Shown: positions 14,651-25,328, numbered from the stretch's first letter. The stretch is 64,000 nt of DNA from a bacterium endosymbiont of Escarpia laminata (GCA_003660235.1 QGON01000051.1:1-64000); one strand, 5' to 3'. The notes: generated from the sequence alone by a model not told the origin. Translations and numbers: made by a program.

Positions 14651-16891
14651 CTACTGGATCTGCACGTTGACTGGTGCAGCAGAAACCATGTCAACAATCC
14701 TGTTTCTATCGACCATCTTCTCGTTAACCAGATCCGGCCGACCTGTTGCCAAAGCTCTCAGGAAACGCGGTGGGAAGGCTCTGGCTCGTAAACGGACATT
14801 GATCTGCAGCGGTCCTTCGATGCCTATTGGTACATCGACGTCGTAGCGTACATCCACGGTCTTTAACGCTGGAATGGAAAAGCTGTTGTCCGTGTGGGTT
14901 GAGAGGAAAGGCATGAACACCTCCTCTTCAATAAAATGTCCCTGGTCGTCCCGCATCGGCTCGCCGTTTTCATCCACTGGAATTCGGATGAACTCGTTGC
15001 CAAAATTGGCAAGACCCTGGTAGACAGGCGGATCCTCGTGCCGTCGGTTGTAATCCGGACCATGTATCACATCTGCCTCCAGTGTGAGTGGATCAATAAC
15101 ACCGGAACCACCGTTGGGTCCGACAAGATTACGCAGATCTTCATCATCGAGATTGCCGTCGGGTTCCATTTCACCGGTTTCCGGATGTGCTGTATCAACC
15201 AACGTACCACTCTCGTAGACCGGCTGACCATTGTTATCGGAAACGATCAGTTCGACCCATATCTGTCGTTCCTGAGAGAAACCGGAAGGCAGATTATGCC
15301 CGGTACCGCTGTTGGTTACATGAACCGTGATCGGGATGGTACCGCCGCTGACCGCATTTGCTGGGGCCGATACTGCGATCTCGGCCGCCGACTCCATGAG
15401 GATCTGGCGCCGTTGTACCTGGCCGATGACATTGCCGTTCTCATCGAGGTCCTCGTTGCCCTGGCCCGGAAAGTCGACCAATGCGATATCAATGCCCGTG
15501 AAATAATGGGTGCTGACCTGATCACGCTCGAACACATATCTGGGACGTGGATAAACTGTCGTCTCTCCTTCAGCATAAGAACCGGCAGGTTCTGGTGGGC
15601 CGAGATCCATGTGACAGTCCTGACAGGTCACAACTCTTCCAACCGTATTATTGATCGGCCCGTAGGGACCATTTTTCCACTCAGTGAAGAGGTTTTCCAA
15701 GCGCTGGAAAGGCTCGTTGGTCACCGGATCAACACCATCGGCCAGGTTGGCATCCGGCGGTGTACGCACATCATGGCAGGTGCCGCAGAACTCACCGCTC
15801 CTCAGGTAGCCGTCTTGCATATTGATGTCCTGGCCATGGGCCGATCCGTGTGTCGGATTAGGCTCCGGATTCTCCAGCGGCCCAAACTTCGTATCTCCGG
15901 GTTCCAGTACAAACGCTGTATTCGCGATTCCGTCGCCGAGGCGGCCAAACCCAAGTGATGTATCTGGCCCGGATATCTGGTGGCAAATGTCGCAGGAGAT
16001 GCCTCCTCGTCCAGCCTTGGTGGCAAAATCCCTCATCGCATGACCATTGCTGTCAGACAGGGTTGGGAAACTGCCAAGCAAAGTGTCCGCCGGATTATGG
16101 CAGCTTTGGCAGAACAGGGCCGTAGGATGATCACCGGCAGCAAATCCGGAACCTCCATGGGATACCGAGAAGGCATTGCCGAGGGCCTCCAGTGCGCTGA
16201 ACGTCGGACTGAGGGCGCTGTAGGCCATCATGTTGCCGGACCACTCACGGAACTGACGAGGATGGCAAATCCTGCACTGCTCCGGGTCGGAAAAATCTAC
16301 CGTCTCCAAAGGCGGAAGAGGAGTGGGGTTGCCGAGGAATTTAACGAGCGCTTTGATCTCCTGGGGTGTGACGTCAATCCCCGTGTGGACCAGCTCCTCG
16401 GCTATCGCGCGTCGAGTGTCGTATGCGGACTTGCCCTGAATATCGCCCCCGGATCCCATGATGCCTTCTCCTTCATCGCCGTGACAAAGGAAGCAGAGTT
16501 TGTTGGTATATACACTCGCTGTCAGCTCCGGTGGGAGTCCAGCGCTACTGCAATTTCCGCCCGTCCGTTTAACCCGTGCTTCCGTGGTGCTACCGCCGGA
16601 TACCGCACGTACGTAGCAAGGCGAAATAGAAAGACCGTTCACTTTTGCTATCCAGTACCCATCATCATCGGCCTGGGCTGTGGCTAGTTCCTTCCCCGTT
16701 AATGCATCCGACAAAAAGACGAGGTTAAGGGTATCGCTCCGGCCTTTCACTACCAAGCGATCCTTATTTTCTTTCCAGCGGGCGGTGTCGACTGTTACTG
16801 AGGCATTCTGTGCCAGTGCTCCGAAGCTGGCAAAATGGATAAGAAGAACAATTAGACTTGTACGCCAAAACATCCTGATCACCTTTTTCAT
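14651..16891 (-). CDS. Periplasmic hexaheme cytochrome c with N-terminal Ig-like and monoheme domains
   Basis: 746 residues with signal peptide (FWRTSLIVLLIHFASFGALA). Residues about 30-115 resemble a bacterial Ig-like domain. A class I-like monoheme domain follows (CFLCH at 133-137 with HTGIDVTPQEIKALVKFLG). Then come five hemes of a c554-like domain (CRICH 206-210, CQSCH 261-265, CDICH 300-304, CGTCH, CQDCH) and a long beta-rich C-terminal region (VTNSGTGHNLPSGFSQERQ) like that of the pentaheme protein at 6331. Substrate is unknown; electron transfer in the periplasm is safe to assume. A 25-bp palindrome lies 123 bases upstream. It converges on the decayed CNNM gene. Confidence 0.82.
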   Translation of the reverse strand: MKKVIRMFWRTSLIVLLIHFASFGALAQNASVTVDTARWKENKDRLVVKGRSDTLNLVFLSDALTGKELATAQADDDGYWIAKVNGLSISPCYVRAVSGGSTTEARVKRTGGNCSSAGLPPELTASVYTNKLCFLCHGDEGEGIMGSGGDIQGKSAYDTRRAIAEELVHTGIDVTPQEIKALVKFLGNPTPLPPLETVDFSDPEQCRICHPRQFREWSGNMMAYSALSPTFSALEALGNAFSVSHGGSGFAAGDHPTALFCQSCHNPADTLLGSFPTLSDSNGHAMRDFATKAGRGGISCDICHQISGPDTSLGFGRLGDGIANTAFVLEPGDTKFGPLENPEPNPTHGSAHGQDINMQDGYLRSGEFCGTCHDVRTPPDANLADGVDPVTNEPFQRLENLFTEWKNGPYGPINNTVGRVVTCQDCHMDLGPPEPAGSYAEGETTVYPRPRYVFERDQVSTHYFTGIDIALVDFPGQGNEDLDENGNVIGQVQRRQILMESAAEIAVSAPANAVSGGTIPITVHVTNSGTGHNLPSGFSQERQIWVELIVSDNNGQPVYESGTLVDTAHPETGEMEPDGNLDDEDLRNLVGPNGGSGVIDPLTLEADVIHGPDYNRRHEDPPVYQGLANFGNEFIRIPVDENGEPMRDDQGHFIEEEVFMPFLSTHTDNSFSIPALKTVDVRYDVDVPIGIEGPLQINVRLRARAFPPRFLRALATGRPDLVNEKMVDRNRIVDMVSAAPVNVQIQ

Positions 16892-17013
16892 TATGCATGC
16901 TCCTTGGCAAATCCCCGAAGACAGGCGGAGGGTAGAAGTAACCTCTCGTAAATAAAAGTGAACCCCAGCCGTCTATGATGTGATGAAATAGCCTTTGTTT
17001 ATTGATAGTGGCT

Positions 17014-17038
17014 ATACCTTAGTAAATTAGTAAGGTAT
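17014..17038. promoter_or_regulatory. 25-bp palindromic operator candidate, Rrf2-like geometry
   Basis: ATACCTTA (17014-17021), 9 bases, TAAGGTAT (17031-17038), with inner GTA/TAG symmetry. Length and the ATA-N-N layout resemble the 25-bp type 1 IscR/Rrf2 operator. It lies 123 bases before the hexaheme gene. The rest of 16892-17371 shows no gene I can support. Confidence 0.45.
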
Positions 17039-17371
17039 ATCTTCTTGTCAACCCGCAAAAACTCATGGATAAAAAATGGTTTTTCGCGGGTCCAAAGAAC
17101 GGTGGGTTGTGACTAGCCGAGCGAAGGCGGCAAGAAACCTTGATATTAATGCTCAGACGCATGACGTTGAGTAAAGGAACATCAGGCAGATGATGCTCAG
17201 GCTTTCAGAGGCAATAGCAAATTGACGCTTGATCAGGAAGAGGTCAATGGTTGGCATGACGAACGCAGGGTGCAACCCGCTGCTCCAGACCCTGAATAGA
17301 CCAGCTGCCGCACACTCACACTTCTCCCTGAAAGATATCATCATGGCCTTCCCTGGCCACCATGAAAACTC

Positions 17372-17986
17372 CTACTGAGAACGTGACTGGCGGTGCTGGG
17401 CCTGCATCTGCAGAAACTCAGACTCTTTCACCACGCCATCGCCATCCTGGTCAACTTCACTGAAAGGCCGTGCGTTTTTCAAACCTCTCATCATGTAGCC
17501 TTGCTTGGCGCGTTCGCTGATTCGCCGGCCACGAGCCTCGATGAATTCATCCTCGGTCATGGCACCGTCACCATTAAGATCGAATTCAGCGAATGAGGGC
17601 ATATTCCGCCCCCTGCCTGCACCGCGCCCGGAAGCCATTTCAGCCCCCTTTTCAGGTCCCTTTCCATAGGGCCGTTGCGACATCTGCTGTTGCCGAAATG
17701 CCGCCATTTCGTCCGAACCCAGTACGCCATCTCCATCGAGGTCTAACTGTTCGAATTTCGGGGCCGTGGCGGCATTGCGCATCGGCCGCCCCTCGGCGGC
17801 GCGCGCTGCCCTTCGCTCGTTGCGAAAGGTATTGAACTCTTCTGTAGTGATAGCTCCGCTGCCGTCACGATCATAGGCCTCAAACGGTACAGGTCCCCGC
17901 TGAAGATAGCTGGGCGACTGAGCTGCGACAAACAATGCTGTCCCACTCAACATGATCGTAAAAAATGATTTATATAACATCTTCAT
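17372..17986 (-). CDS. Exported EF-hand calcium-binding protein
   Basis: 204 residues from the ATG at 17986, chosen because GGAGAG lies 6 bases ahead and the protein then starts with a signal peptide (MLYKSFFTIMLSGTALFVAA). An ATG further upstream would add 55 unlikely residues. Four canonical EF-hand loops are seen: DRDGSGAITTEEF, DLDGDGVLGSDEM, DLNGDGAMTEDEF and DQDGDGVVKESEF. Linkers are rich in Arg, Gln and Ala. It probably binds calcium in the periplasm; the partner is unknown. Confidence 0.85.
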   Translation of the reverse strand: MKMLYKSFFTIMLSGTALFVAAQSPSYLQRGPVPFEAYDRDGSGAITTEEFNTFRNERRAARAAEGRPMRNAATAPKFEQLDLDGDGVLGSDEMAAFRQQQMSQRPYGKGPEKGAEMASGRGAGRGRNMPSFAEFDLNGDGAMTEDEFIEARGRRISERAKQGYMMRGLKNARPFSEVDQDGDGVVKESEFLQMQAQHRQSRSQ

Positions 17987-18236
17987 ATCGACTCTCCAAA
18001 AAAACGGCATACTTGCCGGACTACATCCCGAAAAACTCCTTTCTATTGGAAATATTAAACCGACAAGCTGAAACCTAGCTGAAAACCGCAGAATCTTGTT
18101 TGGTACGGTGTTCGAGGCATTTTTCACGCTTGTGATTTTTATAGACAGCACGAATAATGGCTTCTACGGAAGAAGTTCTTCAAGGTTAACAGTGCCCTCT
18201 GACTATCTGTTGACGACTGTGTGAGGCGATGGATCA

Positions 18237-19580
18237 ATGTCGGGAAAAACAGGCTCCAAACGCATTGTAATCATGGGTGCTGCCGGCCGTGATTTTCATA
18301 ATTTCAATGTGGTCTATCGAGAGGATCCAACAACTCATGTGGTCGCCTTCACCGCCACCCAGATACCGAAAATTGCAGATCGCCGATACCCCCCCGTCCT
18401 CGCGGGTGATTACTACCCTGACGGGATACCGATTGTGCATGAAACTGAGCTTGAAGCACTCTGCCGCGAGCAGGAAATCGATCAGGTCATTTTAGCCTAC
18501 AGCGATATCAGCCATGCCCGTGTCATGCACAAGGCCTCCATCGTCTTGGCAGCCGGTGCCGATTTTCTGATGCTGGGCCCGGAACACACCATGATCCAGT
18601 CCAGGATACCGGTCATCGCCGTCTGCGCAGTCAGAACCGGCTGTGGAAAATCACAAACTGCCCGCTGGCTGTCGCAGAAGTTGAAACAACATGGCCTGAG
18701 CGTAGCAGTAATCCGTCACCCTATGCCTTATGGTGATCTGAAACGTCAGACCGTCCAACGCTTTGCCAGTAAAGATGATTTGGATGCCGCTGAATGCACC
18801 ATCGAGGAGCGGGAGGAATACGAGCCCCATCTGGCCCAGGGGAATGTGGTTTATGCCGGCGTTGATTATGCCGAGATCACCAGGCGCGCCGAGACAGAGG
18901 CCGATGTCATCCTGTGGGATGGTGGAAATAATGATTTTTCTTTCATTCGACCCGACCTGCACATCGTACTCGTCGATCCGTTACGACCGGGTCATGAGAC
19001 CACCCACCATCCCGGCGAGGCTGTTCTTCGCATGGCTGATATTGTGCTTGTAGCCAAGGTCAATTCGGCTTCTGACACCGACATCCAACAGGTGACTGAA
19101 AACGTAAAAAGCATCAATCCCAAGGCGAAAGTCGTCCGTGGCTCTTCACTGGTCACACTGGATGATCCTGAAGCGATTACCGGAAGACGGACAATCATTG
19201 TGGAGGACGGCCCAACCATCACGCACGGCGGCATGTCATATGGGGCAGGATATGTCGCTGCCACACAAGCCCAGGCGGAAGAGATCATCGATCCCCGCAG
19301 TGTTGCCGTGGAAGAGATATCCAGGGTCTATGAACACTACCCGCATATCGGCCCGGTACTCCCGGCAGTCGGCTATCATCCGTCACAACTTCAGGCACTG
19401 CGTGACACCATCAATGCGGCCGATGCCGAAGTTGTGGTTTCGGCAACACCCTGTGACCTCGGTGCTTTAATCAAAATCAACAAGCCCATTGTCCGTGCCC
19501 GTTATGAGTTTGCCGAAGCTGGAAAACCGGGATTTGGGAGTCTGATTGAGAAATTCCTGAAAGAAAGAAAACTGGTTTAA
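18237..19580 (+). CDS. Cyclic 2,3-diphosphoglycerate synthetase-like P-loop GTPase
   Basis: 447 residues. The N-terminal part is a Rossmann-like domain ([19 protein letters not shown]), followed by a P-loop ([18 protein letters not shown] at about 139-156) and acidic motifs ([26 protein letters not shown]). This matches the family named after archaeal cyclic 2,3-diphosphoglycerate synthetase, whose bacterial members are of unknown function. The stop overlaps the stop of the convergent carbamate kinase gene by four bases, so the two loci are tightly packed. A nucleotide-handling role is likely; true cDPG synthesis is doubtful in a mesophilic gammaproteobacterium. Confidence 0.75.
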   Translation: MSGKTGSKRIVIMGAAGRDFHNFNVVYREDPTTHVVAFTATQIPKIADRRYPPVLAGDYYPDGIPIVHETELEALCREQEIDQVILAYSDISHARVMHKASIVLAAGADFLMLGPEHTMIQSRIPVIAVCAVRTGCGKSQTARWLSQKLKQHGLSVAVIRHPMPYGDLKRQTVQRFASKDDLDAAECTIEEREEYEPHLAQGNVVYAGVDYAEITRRAETEADVILWDGGNNDFSFIRPDLHIVLVDPLRPGHETTHHPGEAVLRMADIVLVAKVNSASDTDIQQVTENVKSINPKAKVVRGSSLVTLDDPEAITGRRTIIVEDGPTITHGGMSYGAGYVAATQAQAEEIIDPRSVAVEEISRVYEHYPHIGPVLPAVGYHPSQLQALRDTINAADAEVVVSATPCDLGALIKINKPIVRARYEFAEAGKPGFGSLIEKFLKERKLV

Positions 19581-20497
19581 CCGTTTACCCTATCCTTCGT
19601 GATCCGTGTTCCGGCTTTTCCGTTTAATATTGCAGAGGCGTCCTTGAGACTCCCGATACCAGCGATACCGCCTGTCTGCTCAACATATTCGCAAGCGGCT
19701 TTGACCTTGGGCGCCATGGAACCGGGTGCGAAATCATATTCACGCATTGCCATTGGTGACAGGTGGGGAAGAGGCTGGGCCTCAGGTTCGCCCCATTGTT
19801 TATAGACGGCATCGACATCGGTCAGCAGCAGGAAAACATCCGCTTTCAGTTCTCTTGCCAAAAGTGAACTTGCCATGTCCTTATCGATCACCGCTTCGAT
19901 ACCGACCAGGCTTCCATCTACACGACGCACGACAGGAATCCCCCCTCCCCCGGCGCAAATAACGATAATTTTCTGGCTGACAAGCAGTTCAATAACTCTC
20001 AGTTCCAGGATACGTTTTGGTCGCGGAGATGGAACCACGCGCCGGAAATAGTTACCATCAGGGGCGATACTCCACCCCAGTTGTTGCATAAGCCGTTGCG
20101 CCTCATCCTTATGGTAAACCGGACCAATCGGTTTGGTTGGGCTATTGAACGCCGGATCCTTCGACTCCACCTCGATCTGAGTCAACAGCGTGGCACAACG
20201 GCGTTCGTCCGGCAGTAGATTGCTGAGCTCCTGCTCGATCAAATAACCAATCATGCCCTCTGTCTCAGCATCCAGAATATCCAGCGGAAACACTTCATCA
20301 GACCTGTAAGCCGCCCCCTGTAGTGCAAGCAAACCCACCAGCGGTCCATTGCCATGCGTGATGACCAGCTCGTGTTCACGGGCAATCGGCGCCAGTGCTT
20401 CAGCCGCAACCCTTACATTCTGCCGTTGATTATCCGCAGTTAAGGGTTCTTCTCGGCGCAGCAGTGCATTCCCCCCCAGCGCTATGACGATGCGCAT
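19577..20497 (-). CDS. arcC: Carbamate kinase
   Basis: 306 residues, full length for the family. Amino acid kinase motifs are present: ALGGNALL at the N-terminus, [22 protein letters not shown], the [17 protein letters not shown] segment, and LLTDVDAVY. The enzyme interconverts carbamoyl phosphate plus ADP with carbamate (ammonia plus CO2) plus ATP. No arginine deiminase or ornithine carbamoyltransferase gene is nearby, so the pathway is open; it may make carbamoyl phosphate or recover ATP. It converges with the P-loop GTPase gene and is 7 bases from the hydrolase gene on the same strand, probably one transcript. Confidence 0.92.
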   Translation of the reverse strand: MRIVIALGGNALLRREEPLTADNQRQNVRVAAEALAPIAREHELVITHGNGPLVGLLALQGAAYRSDEVFPLDILDAETEGMIGYLIEQELSNLLPDERRCATLLTQIEVESKDPAFNSPTKPIGPVYHKDEAQRLMQQLGWSIAPDGNYFRRVVPSPRPKRILELRVIELLVSQKIIVICAGGGGIPVVRRVDGSLVGIEAVIDKDMASSLLARELKADVFLLLTDVDAVYKQWGEPEAQPLPHLSPMAMREYDFAPGSMAPKVKAACEYVEQTGGIAGIGSLKDASAILNGKAGTRITKDRVNG

Positions 20498-20504
20498 GGT
20501 TCAA

Positions 20505-21347
20505 TCACCTAGGGTCACTCATTGTGATGAATCGCTCCAGTCCCTCCCGGTAACTGTTGCCACTCTGCAGGAACCCCATATTGTGACTACCGCCGATCTC
20601 CAGAAACCATTTCGGTTGACGGGCCGCCTGGTAGAGCAGCTGCCCATGCTTAAAAGGGATGATTTCGTCGTCTGGGCTATGGACTATCAGGACCGGGCAG
20701 GTGACAGATTCAAGATAGGCCTTGGTATCAAATTGGAAACGTGACAGCCAACGCACCGGCAACAGGGGGTAGAGATCTGCTGCCATATCCGGCACAGAGG
20801 TGAAGGCAGACTCCAGGATCAGGGCTCTGGCTGGATGACTTGTGGCGAGACGGGCGGCGACAGCGGCCCCCAGGGAGCGGCCGAACAGCAGTATATCCTC
20901 CGGAGGTATCTGCCTCTGCTCAGTCAGCAGGCGCCATGCGGCCTCTGCATCCCGGTAATTTCCCGCTTCTGTCGGACGGCCTTCGCTCCGGCCGAAGCCG
21001 CGGTAATCGAAGATCAGTACCGCCAGACCAAGCCGGTGAAAAATCTCCAGGGAATCCAGGCGATGTGAGATATTGCCGGCATTGCCGTGAAAAAAGAGCA
21101 GCGTGGCACGCGGCTTTTCGACCGGCAGAAACCAGCCGTGCAGGGTTATGCCATCGTCGGTGGTGAGTGCTATCGTCTCGAAGCCCAGCCCGACTTGATC
21201 TGGCGTAGCCATGATCGCCCGGGTGGGCAGGTTGGGATAGTAGAGCAGGCGGGACTGGGAAAAATAGAGTATCAGCAGCAGTGCCCCATAGACCGCTACC
21301 ACTATTGCCACAAACGGCCATAGACTCTCCAGCGAAAAACGCGGCAT
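20505..21347 (-). CDS. Membrane-anchored alpha/beta hydrolase (BEM46/YfhR-like)
   Basis: 280 residues with one N-terminal membrane helix (about 8-28). The hydrolase core shows the oxyanion segment LLFFHGNAGNISHR, the nucleophile elbow GRSLG (FGRSLGAAVAARLA), Asp in IVHSPDDEIIP, and His in GGSHNMGF. This fits the serine hydrolases of the YfhR/BEM46 group, whose substrates are poorly known. The gene precedes carbamate kinase on the same strand by 7 bases. Confidence 0.85.
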   Translation of the reverse strand: MPRFSLESLWPFVAIVVAVYGALLLILYFSQSRLLYYPNLPTRAIMATPDQVGLGFETIALTTDDGITLHGWFLPVEKPRATLLFFHGNAGNISHRLDSLEIFHRLGLAVLIFDYRGFGRSEGRPTEAGNYRDAEAAWRLLTEQRQIPPEDILLFGRSLGAAVAARLATSHPARALILESAFTSVPDMAADLYPLLPVRWLSRFQFDTKAYLESVTCPVLIVHSPDDEIIPFKHGQLLYQAARQPKWFLEIGGSHNMGFLQSGNSYREGLERFITMSDPR

Positions 21348-21647
21348 TGGACGATGCTCCTCCGTTACTTCACCTTGGGGCGGGTTATGCGGCCATCGAC
21401 TTCAACCCGTGTGTCAGAAATACCTCTCCTCCCCTCAGTTTGCGAGAAAATCCTACTTTTGAGCGCCGCCAGTTGGGGGAGATTACCGTCACTCGATAAA
21501 TTATACGTCCACATAACTCCACTGATGGCATTTTCGGGTACATTTTATTAGTATAGGCGTTTGTGGAAGCCGCTAAGTCGGATGGGGCTGCTTCAGCGGT
21601 AAAACACATTCGCACTCCAATGCCGCCTACTCCGAAAACCCATACGG
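21348..21647. other. Intergenic stretch, nothing recognised
   Basis: About 300 bases between the hydrolase start and the sbcC stop. Short frames here lack recognisable motifs or good start signals. No hairpin with a T run was seen. Confidence 0.5.
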
Positions 21648-24600
21648 CTATTCCACCCTGCCACAGCCAGGTCCACTGATCGTACTTCTTCCACCCGCTT
21701 GCGGCATTACCTCTATCTGGGTGGCGATGCGCTCCTTGAGGGCTGAGACGTGGGAGATCACACCGATCAACTTGCCATCCTGCTGCAATCCGGCGAGGGT
21801 CTCCAGAGCTGTATCCAGGGCCTCTTCATCCAGGGTGCCGAACCCTTCATCCAGGAACAGTGAATCCACCCGGACGCTTTTACTGGCCATCTGGGAGAGA
21901 CCAAGCGCCAGGGAGAGACTGACGATAAAACTCTCACCCCCCGACAGGTTCTTGGTTGAACGAATCTCACCTGCCTGATAGTTATCCACCACGTTGAGTT
22001 CCAACGGCTGCCCATCATCCCTGATCAGAAGGTAGCGATCGGTCATTTTCTGCAGTTGCCGGTTGGCATGCCCGACCATCATTTCGAAGGTCAGACCTTG
22101 GGCGAAGTTGCGATACTTCTTGCCATCTGCCGAGCCGATGAGTTCATGCAGAAGATCCCAGCGCGAACATTCACGTTTTTGTGCGTCGATCAGCTTGGCT
22201 CGATCTTGTTGTTTGCGCCTTAGATTCTCATTGTCGTCCAACTTCTGGCGAATGCCGCCAACCTCCTGCTGGAGGGTCTTCAGGCCGTTCACAGACTCGT
22301 CCAGCTCCTGTTTGAGTTGGTCACGAGGCTGATCCGTCGTCTGTTTTTTTCGTTCGATATCCAACAATGATGATCTATCCCGGCTCCTTGCATTCAACTC
22401 TGTCTGCTCAGTTGCCAGCCGCTGGGCCTGCTGCATCAGATTGTTACGTTCTTCTTCAGGTAGACAGGCAGCCTGGTAACTGGCTTCATCGGTGAAGTCG
22501 AACTGGTCGAGTCGGATCTGGAACGCCTCCTGACTCTGTTTCAACTGATCAGCCCTGCCGAGCATCGTCCTTTCAATCAACGCAATCGCGGCTTTCAGTT
22601 TGCCCTGCTCCCCGGTTGCAAGATGAAATACCTGACGCGACGCTTCGAGTTGTTTTTCGACCTCTTCGACAGATGTGGAGAGACGGGTCTCTTCGGCGTC
22701 CGGGTTCTTATCTTCAAAAAGCGCAAGTCGGTCCTGGGTCAGGGAGTCCTGCTCACGTTGCAGGTTGCTCAGAATCTCCCGTTGTTCTATCAGAACGGCC
22801 TCTGATGTGTTGATTTGCGTGGCTTGATGTTCTCTCTGCAACTCCAGGTTGGAGATGTGTATTTCAAGATCATTCTGCTGTTTCTGCCGATCAAGCCATT
22901 GATCCCGCCGTGTCATCAGCTCAGTCTGAATCGGGTTCAGCGCGTCCATGGCCAGCGCCTGGAAACCGTAGACCCGGACATCCTGCAGCGTCTTCTCCTG
23001 AGCTTTTTGCAGCTGGATCTTGAGTGCATCCAACGCATCTTTCTGGCCATCGGCTGCCTGTCCTGCTGCGTGTTTTTTATACAGCAAACCTTGAATCTCC
23101 TGCTCTGATTGGTCCAGCGTCTGCCTTGTCTTTTCAATCAATTCACGTAGGGTGGCAATCTCCTTCTCGTATCTCTCAGCAGCCGACACGACCTTTGAGG
23201 TCATCTCCAGTTTTTCGCTGTTCTCCTGCTGTAACCGCAGGATGGCATCTGCCGGGTCCCCATCCTCAACAACAGCAAGCAGCCTGAACCCCTCATGAAT
23301 CTGCTGCTCTTCGGTGCTAATCCTGTCTCTGGCTTCCTGTTGCAGGGTCTCGTTTTGTTGTAGGTCTTTCCGGGTTTCAGCCTGTTTAATCTGGAGACCA
23401 TAAAGCCTATCACGGGTCTGTTTTAAAACCTCTCTCACACGCTTCAGTTCAGTTGCGGTCTCATCCGTGGCGGGAATATTTCCTTCTGCATACGGGTGTT
23501 CCTCTGCACCGCAAAGGGGGCAAACCTCACCATCCTGAAGTTGCTGCCGGGCCTCCTCAAAACTCTGGATTCGGGTAAGCAGGGAGAGCTGTGTTTCCAG
23601 CAGTAACAACTCCCGCTCCAAGGCCGCAAGTCTCTCAGTTTGTTCCAGGATCTGCCTGGCCAATGGCCCCTCTTCGGCAGTGAATTTTTCATGTTGGTTA
23701 TTGAGTTGACCGAGGCTAATGCGTGATTCACTCAACGATAGGAGCGACTTGCCGGTCTCTCTCAGCAGGGACTCTCTCTCTTTGAGATCCGAGAGGAAGT
23801 TCCGCCAAATTGAAACCTCCCGTTCAGCGAGAATATCTGCCAGTCCATTCTGCTGGTGAAGCAGTTTTTTCTGGATAACTTCGAGGGCATCTTTTTGTCC
23901 CTGTAGTGTTTTTGATTGCTCACTCCACAATCGTGAGGCTTCGCTCTTTTGCGTCTCGGCTGAAACCACTTCCCCGGCCTTATCACGGACATTTCCATCC
24001 AGTTCACGAAGCCGATCAAACTGACTCAGAATTCTGGCAAGCTGTTCGACAAGTCCCTTATCCACCTCGCTTTCTGAAAGGAGTTTCTGAACTTCCTTGA
24101 GGATGACTCTCTGCTCATCCAGAATCTGGCTGCCTTCACTATGCTTGGTTCTAAGGGCAACAAGCGTTTCTTGCGTCTCTCTGAGGAGATTCGCGGCCAT
24201 TCTGACAGGCGCCTCTTTTTCCCGCAGCCTGAGATCCAGCTCCCGGACCTTATGAATAACAATCAGCACCTCTTTTTGTTCGCGCCTCTGCTGCGCCAAC
24301 TGTTCACCGGTCAGCTTCAGGACCTCTTCGGCCCTGTTAACCTCCGCCTCCTGTTTGGGCTGTGACTGCTGACACTCCTGTTGACGTTGCCGATCCGTCT
24401 CCTGTGCCTGGCGCAGCGCGACCAAGCCGGCAAATTCTCCCGCCAGTTCCAGCGTCTGCATTGCCCGCTCAAGCTTTTCTCCTTCAGGCTGAAAAACCTC
24501 CTGACGCATCTTCAAGTCCTGCTTCTGCTTTTCCAGTAAGCGCAACTCCTCTTCCAGCCGTTCGATTCCATCCAGCCAGGCGATTGCCTGACCTTTTTGA

Positions 24601-25319
24601 GCAACCTGTTGATTCAAACCGGCCTCCTGAAGAATCATCTGCTCAAGGCCTGCCTTCAACTGCTGCTCATCCTCTTCACTCAGCAGTTGCATCCCTGCCA
24701 GCTCAGCCTGAAGGATATCCAGTTTTTCACGCTCGCCAGAGTGTCGTTTATGAACCTGAATGGAGATCTGGCTGTAGATCTCTGTGCCGGTAATCTGTTC
24801 CAGAATGGGGGCACGTTCGTCAGGAGCCGCCTGCAGAAAAGCCGCAAAGCCTCCCTGCGCAAGCAGCATGGAGCGGGTGAAACGATCGAAGTCCATGCCG
24901 GTAACCGTTTCAATCTGATCGGCAACACCGCGAAGTTTTGCCTCAAGAATCCGGCCTGAATCCGCCTCCGCAATCTCATGTTTAGGCGCCTGCAACTCCC
25001 CGCCTGGTTTTTTTCGTGCCCTGTGCTGGCTCCAGTGACAACGAAATCGTCCCGCTTGGGTTTCAAAGGTCACTTCGGCAAAACACTCACCAGTCTGCCG
25101 CGACATGATCTCGTTCCCACTCTTGGTGACCTTGTTGAGACGAGGCGTTCGGCCGTAAAGCGCGAGACAGATAGCATCGAGGATCGTCGTTTTGCCCGCA
25201 CCGGTCGGGCCGGTTATGGCAAAGATGCCGTCGGATGAAAAAGCGGGGTATGCCAGGTCAATTTCCCATTCACCGGCAAGCGAGTTCAAGTTCTTAAAAC
25301 GTACCTGCAGTATGCGCAT
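21648..25319 (-). CDS. sbcC: Exonuclease subunit SbcC (Rad50-like)
   Basis: 1223 residues. The N-terminus has Walker A GPTGAGKTTILDAI; the C-terminus has the ABC signature LSGGESFIVSLSLALGLSQ and Walker B SLFLDEGFGTLDEEAL. Between them are two long coiled-coil arms with the zinc-hook CPLCGAEEHPY near residue 598. With SbcD it cleaves hairpins and DNA ends and removes stalled palindromes. It follows sbcD by 9 bases on the same strand, a normal sbcDC operon. Palindromic repeats elsewhere in the window are the sort of structures this nuclease acts on. Confidence 0.96.
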   Translation of the reverse strand: MRILQVRFKNLNSLAGEWEIDLAYPAFSSDGIFAITGPTGAGKTTILDAICLALYGRTPRLNKVTKSGNEIMSRQTGECFAEVTFETQAGRFRCHWSQHRARKKPGGELQAPKHEIAEADSGRILEAKLRGVADQIETVTGMDFDRFTRSMLLAQGGFAAFLQAAPDERAPILEQITGTEIYSQISIQVHKRHSGEREKLDILQAELAGMQLLSEEDEQQLKAGLEQMILQEAGLNQQVAQKGQAIAWLDGIERLEEELRLLEKQKQDLKMRQEVFQPEGEKLERAMQTLELAGEFAGLVALRQAQETDRQRQQECQQSQPKQEAEVNRAEEVLKLTGEQLAQQRREQKEVLIVIHKVRELDLRLREKEAPVRMAANLLRETQETLVALRTKHSEGSQILDEQRVILKEVQKLLSESEVDKGLVEQLARILSQFDRLRELDGNVRDKAGEVVSAETQKSEASRLWSEQSKTLQGQKDALEVIQKKLLHQQNGLADILAEREVSIWRNFLSDLKERESLLRETGKSLLSLSESRISLGQLNNQHEKFTAEEGPLARQILEQTERLAALERELLLLETQLSLLTRIQSFEEARQQLQDGEVCPLCGAEEHPYAEGNIPATDETATELKRVREVLKQTRDRLYGLQIKQAETRKDLQQNETLQQEARDRISTEEQQIHEGFRLLAVVEDGDPADAILRLQQENSEKLEMTSKVVSAAERYEKEIATLRELIEKTRQTLDQSEQEIQGLLYKKHAAGQAADGQKDALDALKIQLQKAQEKTLQDVRVYGFQALAMDALNPIQTELMTRRDQWLDRQKQQNDLEIHISNLELQREHQATQINTSEAVLIEQREILSNLQREQDSLTQDRLALFEDKNPDAEETRLSTSVEEVEKQLEASRQVFHLATGEQGKLKAAIALIERTMLGRADQLKQSQEAFQIRLDQFDFTDEASYQAACLPEEERNNLMQQAQRLATEQTELNARSRDRSSLLDIERKKQTTDQPRDQLKQELDESVNGLKTLQQEVGGIRQKLDDNENLRRKQQDRAKLIDAQKRECSRWDLLHELIGSADGKKYRNFAQGLTFEMMVGHANRQLQKMTDRYLLIRDDGQPLELNVVDNYQAGEIRSTKNLSGGESFIVSLSLALGLSQMASKSVRVDSLFLDEGFGTLDEEALDTALETLAGLQQDGKLIGVISHVSALKERIATQIEVMPQAGGRSTISGPGCGRVE

Positions 25320-25328
25320 TATCCGTCT

